Below, piece by piece: positions 6,560-10,906 of a DNA stretch of 10,906 bases. The stretch comes from Rhodoferax sp. (GTDB taxonomy: Bacteria; Pseudomonadota; Gammaproteobacteria; Burkholderiales; Burkholderiaceae_C). The notes under the pieces are model-generated. The model saw only the letters and a program-made list of their open reading frames with translations, made no database searches and was not told the origin of the DNA. Positions within the stretch are counted from its first letter, which is position 1; each line of letters begins with the position of its first letter. Where the stretch lies: assembly GCA_021731215.1 (NCBI GenBank), contig JAKFXU010000356.1, forward strand, positions 1 to 10,906, written 5' to 3'. The position numbers and the translations under genes are program-made.

Positions 6560-8038
6560 TCAGGTGCTTTGCGATTTAGCGTGATCGAGCGCAAACTCTT
6601 CCTCGGGCGAGAGGATCAGGTGGTGGCGGCCGAACAAGGCAAAGTAGGCAATGCCGATGCTGAACCAGACCGCCACCCAGAGCACGCCTAGCTGATAGAC
6701 CGGGTCGGTGAGCTGGAAGAACAGGGTCACGGCGGCAATCACAATCGTCAGGACCGCTCCGGTGATGCCGAAGTGGCTGCGGTAGGGGCGATCCAGATTG
6801 GGGAAGTTTTTGCGCAGCAAGATAAAGGACAGGGCTTGCATGACGTAGGAGAACATGGCACCAAACACCGCCATGTTCAGCAGTGTGCCGCCAATCACCG
6901 CCGCCCCCTTATCGGCACCCAGGTTAAACCAGAGGATGAACATGACGGTCAGGGCCAACAGGGCGCCGGTAATCATCGCCCGGTGCGGTGTCTTGCGGCT
7001 GCCGTGGGTCACCGACAGGCTGGAGGGAAAATAGCCGGCGCGGCTCAGCGAGTAGATCTGGCGGCCCTTGGCAAAGATGATGGTGTGAAAACTTGCCACC
7101 AGACCCAGCACCGCCACCGTGGCCAGCGCCTTGGCGATGCCGTCGCCATAAATGGCCTTGAAGCCATCAAGCAGCGGCTCGCCCGATGTGCCCAGCTTGT
7201 GCGAGCCTACGCCCGCAACCGAGGGGTTGAGCCACAAAATCATGAAGGCCGACACAATCAAGGTGAAGATGCCCGCCAGAATGCCGCGCGGCATGTCGCG
7301 CTTGGGGTCGACCGACTCTTCGGCTGCCAGTGGCAACTGTTCAATCGCCAGGAACAGCCAGACCGCAAACGGCAGGCAGGCCAGAACCCCCATAAAACCT
7401 TTGGGCAGGAAGGGGCCGTTGCCTTCTGGCAAGGCGGCGCCATCGGCGCCAACATTCATGGCCCATTTGGCAAAGTCAATGCTGGGCAGGGCACTGATCC
7501 AGAACACCACCAGGCAACTCAGGGCCAGCAGCGTGACGGTCAGGGTGACTTTGAAGGACAACTCCACGCCCACGATATTGAGCCCCACAAACAGAATGTA
7601 AAAGCCAATCCACCACAGCGGCAGGGTTTCGGGGCTGGTGCCGAATATGCCAGACATGTAGCTGCTGATGAAATAGACGATGACCGCCGGCGTCAGCACG
7701 TATTCCACGTTTTCCGACAGGCCGGTCAGAAAGCCGCCCCAGCGCCCCATGGCGGTGCGGGCAAACGAATAGGCGCCGCCGGTGTGCGGCAAGGCGGGCG
7801 ACATTTCCGCCAGCGAAAAGGTCAACCCCAGGTACATGATGGAGATGATGATGGTGGCCAGAAACATGCTGCCCCAGCCGTTGGCCAGGCCCAGGTTCCA
7901 GCCAGAAAAATGGCCCGAGATCACGGCGCCCACGCCCAGCGCCCACAGGGACCAGACCCCGGCGTAACGCCGCAAGCCGCGTTTGTCGAAGTAGCTTTGG
8001 TCAACCTTGGTGTAGTTGACCCCGGAAGATTCGCTCAT
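6560..8038 (-). CDS. eat: Ethanolamine-type APC-family permease
   Basis: This 492-residue integral membrane protein of the amino acid/polyamine/organocation superfamily has about 12 hydrophobic segments. Its first helix GVGAVISGHFSGWNLGL (35-51), the loop AEMSPALPHTGGAYSFAR (78-94), GLSENVEYVLTPAVIV (106-121) and the AEESVDPKRDMPRGIL loop (239-254) closely resemble ethanolamine permeases (Eat, TC 2.A.3.5) as I recall them. It would import ethanolamine across the inner membrane. I place the start at 8038, where an AAGGAG ribosome-binding site lies 6-7 nt upstream. The frame stays open to 8128, but that extension runs through the conserved regulatory site and is not plausible protein. It is the first gene of the operon and is transcribed divergently from the EutR-like regulator, with the putative operator 39-81 nt before its start codon. 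A related amine or amino acid substrate remains possible. Confidence 0.92.
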   Translation of the reverse strand: MSESSGVNYTKVDQSYFDKRGLRRYAGVWSLWALGVGAVISGHFSGWNLGLANGWGSMFLATIIISIMYLGLTFSLAEMSPALPHTGGAYSFARTAMGRWGGFLTGLSENVEYVLTPAVIVYFISSYMSGIFGTSPETLPLWWIGFYILFVGLNIVGVELSFKVTLTVTLLALSCLVVFWISALPSIDFAKWAMNVGADGAALPEGNGPFLPKGFMGVLACLPFAVWLFLAIEQLPLAAEESVDPKRDMPRGILAGIFTLIVSAFMILWLNPSVAGVGSHKLGTSGEPLLDGFKAIYGDGIAKALATVAVLGLVASFHTIIFAKGRQIYSLSRAGYFPSSLSVTHGSRKTPHRAMITGALLALTVMFILWFNLGADKGAAVIGGTLLNMAVFGAMFSYVMQALSFILLRKNFPNLDRPYRSHFGITGAVLTIVIAAVTLFFQLTDPVYQLGVLWVAVWFSIGIAYFALFGRHHLILSPEEEFALDHAKSQST

Positions 8039-8076
8039 ACCTGTCTCCTTCATTGGTTTTGGATCGAAAGCTCGGG

Positions 8077-8119
8077 CATGGTATGAACCTGGGCCGTGCT
8101 TGCCTATCCCAAATCGGCA
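8077..8119 (-). promoter_or_regulatory. Conserved putative operator, copy B (permease operon / regulator intergenic region)
   Basis: This is the second copy of the block at 1721-1763. CATG-GTATGAAC (8077-8088), a 9-nt variable spacer, and 22 bases identical to copy A (8098-8119) contain the palindrome TGCCTAT-N5-ATCGGCA at 8101-8119. It lies 39-81 nt before the permease start codon in the 177-bp divergent gap shared with the AraC-family gene, so it could serve both promoters. A further small dyad, TGCC-N7-GGCA (8123-8137), abuts it only in this copy. I do not see a convincing consensus -10/-35 pair for the permease operon, which fits an activator-dependent promoter. Confidence 0.72.
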
Positions 8120-8186
8120 GCTTGCCAAAACAAGGCATCACGATGTGCGGCAGACCGCCCTGGTCTTGGTAGAAACCCGAACTGTC

Positions 8187-8203
8187 CAGTTGCGCGCAAA
8201 CTG
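8187..8203. promoter_or_regulatory. Small inverted repeat just upstream of the regulator gene
   Basis: CAGTT and AACTG flank a 7-nt GCGCGCA centre, ending 12 nt before the regulator start codon. The core TTGCGCGCAA (8190-8199) is itself a 10-bp perfect palindrome. It could be an autoregulatory operator or a leader hairpin that limits translation of the regulator. Nothing else in the sequence confirms a function. Confidence 0.25.
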
Positions 8204-8215
8204 CGAGAATAAAAA

Positions 8216-9220
8216 ATGCACGTCAACGCCGCCAGTTCCCCGTCACCGAGTGAGGTCTATCTTGGGCCAGGCGGCGCAAACCGATCGGGTGTTGAAGCGC
8301 TGCGCTTTGGGGATGCCGAGGAGCAGGCCTCGGCCCTGGCCGGCTGGAACCAGGACTACCTGCAGCTCAGTGCTGGCGCGTTCCAGGGCGAGATCAGCCA
8401 GCTCCAGGGCCGCGGCATCAAGCTGTTTGTCGAGCGCGTCGAGCAGTCGGTGTTGCAGACTGGCGTGCTGCCGCGTGATGTGTTGGCGGTTGGCATACCG
8501 CTGGCTGCCAGTGGCACGGCCCTGTTTTGTGGCAAGCCTTGCGCGGCCGATTCCTTTCACGTGTTTTCGGGGCCCAGCGGTTTTGAGTTTCGAACCTCGC
8601 GCCGCCACACCATGTTGGGCATTGAACTGCAATTGGGGCGCGGGTGGTTGAACCATGAAGACCTGGTCCAGCAGCATGTCGGCGCCTGGGATTTGCCGCC
8701 ACAGGCGGGCGCCCTGCGCATGGTGCCAGCCGTCCTGGCTGAGCTCAAGGCTTACCTGCTGAGCCTGTTTCAGTCGGCCCGGGCCAACCCGGAGTTGCTG
8801 TCCAGCCCGGCGGTGATGGCCGCCGTAGGCGATTTCTTGCTGGATCGCATGGCACAGGGTAACTGCGAGCGCACTTTGCCGGTTGATACCGCAACCCACT
8901 GGAAGCTGGTGCAACAGGCCTGCAATCGGGTCAAGGACCAGCTCGACCAGGCCCCTACCGTGGCTCAGCTTTGTCAGGATCTGGGCGTCAGTCGGCGCAC
9001 TTTGCAGAACGGCTTTCAACAGGTGCTCGACGTCAGCCCCCTGACTTACCTGAAGGCGGTGCGGCTGGGTCATGCCCGCCGCGCCCTGAAACAGGTCGGC
9101 TCCGTCACCGAGGCCGCCACCGCCTACGGCTTCTGGCACTTTGGCCATTTTTCGCAGGACTATCAGGCCATGTTTGGCGAGCGGCCGTCGCAGACCCTGC
9201 GTCGCCATGCGCACGGTTAG
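8216..9220 (+). CDS. AraC-family transcriptional regulator, EutR-like
   Basis: This 334-residue protein carries a C-terminal AraC/XylS DNA-binding domain with two helix-turn-helix motifs. The first is TVAQLCQDLGVSRRTLQNGFQ (248-268). The second includes TEAATAYGFWHFGHFSQDYQ (298-317), followed by MFGERPSQTLRR. The VSRRTLQN and GFWHFGHFSQDYQ.MFGE.PS.TL strings are those I associate with EutR, the ethanolamine-operon activator of enterobacteria. The N-terminal part also shares its outline (AGWNQDYLQLSAGAFQGEI, VGIPLAASG, FEFRTS, MLGIEL). It is divergent from the permease operon, with a shared 177-bp region holding a conserved putative operator. It is the obvious candidate to activate both the permease operon and the ABC transporter genes. 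The start ATG lies in an AAAAA run with only a weak ribosome-binding site. Enterobacterial EutR responds to ethanolamine plus adenosylcobalamin. Because no B12-dependent lyase is encoded here, the effector may differ. Family call firm, effector unknown. Confidence 0.92.
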   Translation: MHVNAASSPSPSEVYLGPGGANRSGVEALRFGDAEEQASALAGWNQDYLQLSAGAFQGEISQLQGRGIKLFVERVEQSVLQTGVLPRDVLAVGIPLAASGTALFCGKPCAADSFHVFSGPSGFEFRTSRRHTMLGIELQLGRGWLNHEDLVQQHVGAWDLPPQAGALRMVPAVLAELKAYLLSLFQSARANPELLSSPAVMAAVGDFLLDRMAQGNCERTLPVDTATHWKLVQQACNRVKDQLDQAPTVAQLCQDLGVSRRTLQNGFQQVLDVSPLTYLKAVRLGHARRALKQVGSVTEAATAYGFWHFGHFSQDYQAMFGERPSQTLRRHAHG

Positions 9221-9238
9221 CCTTGTGCCACTGCCTGC

Positions 9239-9364
9239 TAGGGTGGGCAAAGCGCAGCGTGCCCACAGTTGCCAAGCCAGCACGGCAGAGGTCAGGCGAG
9301 TGGTGCATCCTGAAAGATGGCCCTGTTTTTATGTCGGTGGGCACGCTGCGCTTTGCCCACCCTA
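9239..9364. repeat. Inverted-repeat element (paired REP / BIME- or MITE-like)
   Basis: Two 28-nt arms, 9239-9266 and 9337-9364, are perfect reverse complements separated by 70 nt. Each arm is itself a hairpin with GTGGGCA/TGCCCAC stems around a GC-rich centre, so the element resembles two REP units in inverted orientation. Weaker complementarity continues just outside the arms. It fills most of the 169-bp gap between the regulator gene and the TatD-family gene, both on the plus strand, and contains no coding sequence. It may act as a transcription terminator or mRNA stabiliser for the regulator transcript, or be a non-autonomous mobile repeat. Translating the arms gives peptides such as VGTLRFAHPT and GWAKRSVPT, which I recall as frequent spurious ORFs in betaproteobacterial genomes, so it is probably multicopy. 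Confidence 0.8.
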
Positions 9365-9389
9365 CGCAGCAGTTGCCTGATGGGCCGCC

Positions 9390-10289
9390 ATGACGTGCTG
9401 GATCGACACCCATTGCCATCTCGATGCTGCGGAGTTTGAGCCCGATGCGCTCGCGGTCAGGTCGCGGGCGGCTGCAAAAAATGTAGCGCACTGTGTCATT
9501 CCGGCCGTTCAGGTGGCCAATTTTGAAGCGGTGCGCAGGCTGGCACATGCCTGCGGTGACAGCTATGCGCTGGGCATACACCCGCTCTGTGTCGCTCAGG
9601 CGCAGGACGCTGACCTGGCGCTGCTGGACGCGCAACTGGCGCGTTACCGGGAGGACCCGCGGCTGGTGGCGGTGGGAGAAATCGGGCTTGATTTTTTTGT
9701 GCCTGAGTTGTGCCTCAGTCCGCTGCGCGAGCGCCAGGAATATTTTTACCTGGCGCAGCTCCGGCTGGCGCGCAAGCATGGCTTGCCGGTGCTCCTGCAC
9801 GTGCGGCGCTCGGCCGACCGCTTGCTCAAGGGACTGCGCGCGGTGGCGCCTCAACCCGCGACTGGCGGGGCGGTTGAGCTTGGGTGGCGCGGCATTGCCC
9901 ATGCCTTCAATGGCAGCGCGCAGCAGGCCAGCGCCTTCATCGCGCTGGGCTTCAAGCTCGGCTTTGGCGGCGCGCTGACCTATGAACGCGCCCAGCAGTT
10001 GCGGCGCTTGGCGGTGAGCCTGCCGCTGGATTCAATCGTGCTGGAGACCGATGCGCCCGACATGCCGCCGCACTGGCTCTATAAAACGGCCCAGCAGCGC
10101 GCTGCTGGAGAGCCGCAGGGGCGCAATGAACCGGGCGAGTTGCCCGGCATGGCGGCCGAACTGGCGGCGCTGCGTGGCCTCAGTCTCGATGATTTGGCGG
10201 CAGCGACCACGCGCAATGCGATGGACGCCCTGCCGCGCCTGCGCGCCTTGCTGGCGCCGGTCCCGGGCGCCGGTTTGGCAGCGCCTTGA
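9390..10289 (+). CDS. TatD-family metal-dependent hydrolase (DNase-like)
   Basis: This 299-residue cytoplasmic TIM-barrel hydrolase belongs to the TatD/YcfH/YjjV family, whose members show metal-dependent DNase activity. Metal-site motifs occur in family order: DTHCHLD (His8, His10), LGIHP (62-65), GEIGLDF (Glu97), LLHVR (His137), IAHAFNGS (His171) and ETDAPDMPP (Asp221), then a C-terminal AATTRNA segment. The length is slightly above the usual 260 residues. The extra residues come from a short insertion around 153-167 and a tail rich in Ala and Pro. The ATG at 9390 has no strong ribosome-binding site but is immediately followed by the expected N-terminal motif. It follows the inverted-repeat element and converges on the ProQ-domain gene. 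I see no functional link with the amine operon, so it is likely an unrelated housekeeping neighbour. Confidence 0.93.
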   Translation: MTCWIDTHCHLDAAEFEPDALAVRSRAAAKNVAHCVIPAVQVANFEAVRRLAHACGDSYALGIHPLCVAQAQDADLALLDAQLARYREDPRLVAVGEIGLDFFVPELCLSPLRERQEYFYLAQLRLARKHGLPVLLHVRRSADRLLKGLRAVAPQPATGGAVELGWRGIAHAFNGSAQQASAFIALGFKLGFGGALTYERAQQLRRLAVSLPLDSIVLETDAPDMPPHWLYKTAQQRAAGEPQGRNEPGELPGMAAELAALRGLSLDDLAAATTRNAMDALPRLRALLAPVPGAGLAAP

Positions 10290-10302
10290 GCGCGGCCGGC
10301 GC
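10267..10302. terminator. Possible bidirectional hairpin between convergent genes
   Basis: GCGCCGG (10267-10273) pairs perfectly with CCGGCGC (10296-10302). The intervening 22 nt contain a second small stem, GCGC-N5-GCGC (10281-10293). It straddles the stop codon of the TatD-family gene and ends 5 nt before the stop of the converging ProQ-domain gene. There is no T-tract on either side, so it is at best a weak or atypical terminator. Confidence 0.3.
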
Positions 10303-10307
10303 GTACG

Positions 10308-10906
10308 TCAGGACGTATTGGTAGGCGCTGACAGGCGGCGCTTGCGCTCCAGCGCGGCCCTCACGTCGCGCTGGTCGAGGCCGTACATGGCGGCAAACTC
10401 TTCGGGCGTCTTGCCGCTGCTGTCGAAGGCGCTGAGCAGGGCCTCTTGCCGGGCCAGCGTCTGGTCGCGCTCGGCCAGCGCTTCTTCGAGCAGCGCGGTG
10501 GCGTCGGCATCATGGGTCTGGACCCGTGCCAGATAGTCCTGGCGGCTCAAGCCCGAGGCCTCGAAGGCGGCGATCAACTGGGCGCGCAACTTGGGGCCCA
10601 AGTCGGCGGCGCTGCGGCCCTGACGCCGGCGGAACAATTCAAGCAGGGTCAGATAGACATGCTCCGGGGCCACCGCTTCGCCCGCGACGCCCTGCAGGTC
10701 GTGGCGCGGGTGGCCGGCGGCGACGCTTTGCAGGTAACGCGTTGAGCGCGTATGCAGACCGAGTGCGGCTTTGAGGGCGGCGCGCTCGAAATGCTCGGGG
10801 TGAGCCGCCAGCAGTTCCTGGAAAATTCCGAGCTTGAGCGGCACAAAGTTGGCGCCAAACAGATGCGGATAGAGTTCAAACAGCTTTTCCAGGACAGGCT
10901 GCACCG
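10308..10906 (-). CDS. ProQ/FinO-domain RNA chaperone (5' end probably beyond the right edge)
   Basis: The frame encodes at least 198 residues of a ProQ/FinO-family RNA-binding protein, which binds structured small RNAs and mRNA 3' ends. The N-terminal part is the FinO/ProQ fold: VLEKLFELYPHLFG, PLKLGIFQELLAAHPEHF (22-39), ALKAALGLHTRSTRYLQSVAAGHPRHDLQG (43-72). The C-terminal half (about 100-198) is a charged helical extension. It carries two short repeats of the kind (F)xxSGLSRQDYLARVQ and AFDSSGKTPEEFAAMYG, also seen in betaproteobacterial ProQ-like proteins. A methionine codon occurs 2 nt inside the window edge, but homologues usually begin a little further upstream. The gene is therefore marked partial. 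No ribosome-binding site can be seen. It converges on the TatD-family gene with an 18-nt gap. Confidence 0.9.
   Translation of the reverse strand, partial: VQPVLEKLFELYPHLFGANFVPLKLGIFQELLAAHPEHFERAALKAALGLHTRSTRYLQSVAAGHPRHDLQGVAGEAVAPEHVYLTLLELFRRRQGRSAADLGPKLRAQLIAAFEASGLSRQDYLARVQTHDADATALLEEALAERDQTLARQEALLSAFDSSGKTPEEFAAMYGLDQRDVRAALERKRRLSAPTNTS

Noticed and set aside
6773..8086. A 437-codon open frame on the plus strand opposite the permease
   Set aside because: It is rich in His, Gln and Gly without recognisable domains and mirrors the permease gene. It is a shadow frame.
8039..8128. Upstream ATG extending the permease by 30 residues
   Set aside because: The extension runs through the conserved regulatory block, and the start at 8038 has an AAGGAG site at correct spacing.
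8039..8215. A cobalamin riboswitch in the divergent region
   Set aside because: No B12-box-like conserved core is visible, and the gap is too short for the full aptamer together with the promoters.
9105..9902. A minus-strand open frame crossing the inverted-repeat element
   Set aside because: Its middle is the translated repeat arms, and it overlaps the AraC and TatD-family genes. It has no family motifs.
1..10906. CRISPR arrays, tRNA or rRNA genes, complete insertion sequences, phage genes
   Set aside because: I saw no regularly spaced repeats, no tRNA-like cloverleaf ends and no transposase or integrase motifs. The only repeats are the operator pair and the inverted-repeat element.

Overview
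The window is a GC-rich piece of chromosome from a betaproteobacterium, probably Burkholderiales/Comamonadaceae (Rhodoferax- or Polaromonas-like). This rests on codon and GC character, the style of the ProQ/FinO-domain protein, and a small inverted-repeat element whose arms look like repeats common in that group. The placement is inference, because no rRNA or other phylogenetic marker is present.

Layout. Positions 1-1528 (minus strand) hold the 5' part of a PotA-type ABC ATPase gene and, just upstream of it in transcription, a PotD/PotF-type periplasmic binding protein. Positions 1817-8038 (minus strand) hold a compact five-gene operon. In transcription order it is: an ethanolamine-type APC permease, a glutamine-synthetase-fold gamma-glutamylamide synthetase, an iron-type alcohol dehydrogenase, a class-I glutamine-amidotransferase-like (peptidase C26) gamma-glutamyl hydrolase, and an aldehyde dehydrogenase. 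Junctions are 41 nt, 6 nt, 2 nt and a 4-nt ATGA overlap. A divergent AraC-family regulator with an EutR-like helix-turn-helix tail lies at 8216-9220 (plus). A 126-bp inverted-repeat (REP/BIME- or MITE-like) element follows at 9239-9364. A TatD-family metal-dependent hydrolase (9390-10289, plus) then converges on a ProQ/FinO-domain RNA chaperone gene (10308 to the window edge, minus).

How the genes work together (inference). The permease and regulator resemble ethanolamine proteins, yet no ethanolamine ammonia-lyase (EutBC) or microcompartment gene is present. The enzyme set is what a gamma-glutamylation route would need. Ethanolamine would be imported and joined to glutamate as gamma-glutamylethanolamide. 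The alcohol would be oxidised to the aldehyde by the Fe-ADH and to gamma-glutamylglycine by the ALDH. The C26 hydrolase would then release glycine and glutamate. This parallels the PuuABCD putrescine route, the Pseudomonas isopropylamine (Ipu) route, and the GlnA4-initiated ethanolamine route proposed in Streptomyces.

The strongest sequence-level discovery is a duplicated regulatory site. An almost identical block of about 43 bp lies upstream of the permease operon (8077-8119) and again upstream of the ABC transporter genes (1721-1763), in the same orientation relative to the genes it precedes. It contains 22 consecutive identical bases around an imperfect palindrome (TGCCTAT-N5-ATCGGCA), plus an identical 8-mer (GTATGAAC) at fixed spacing. 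It is probably the operator of the EutR-like regulator, and it ties the polyamine-type ABC transporter to the same regulon.
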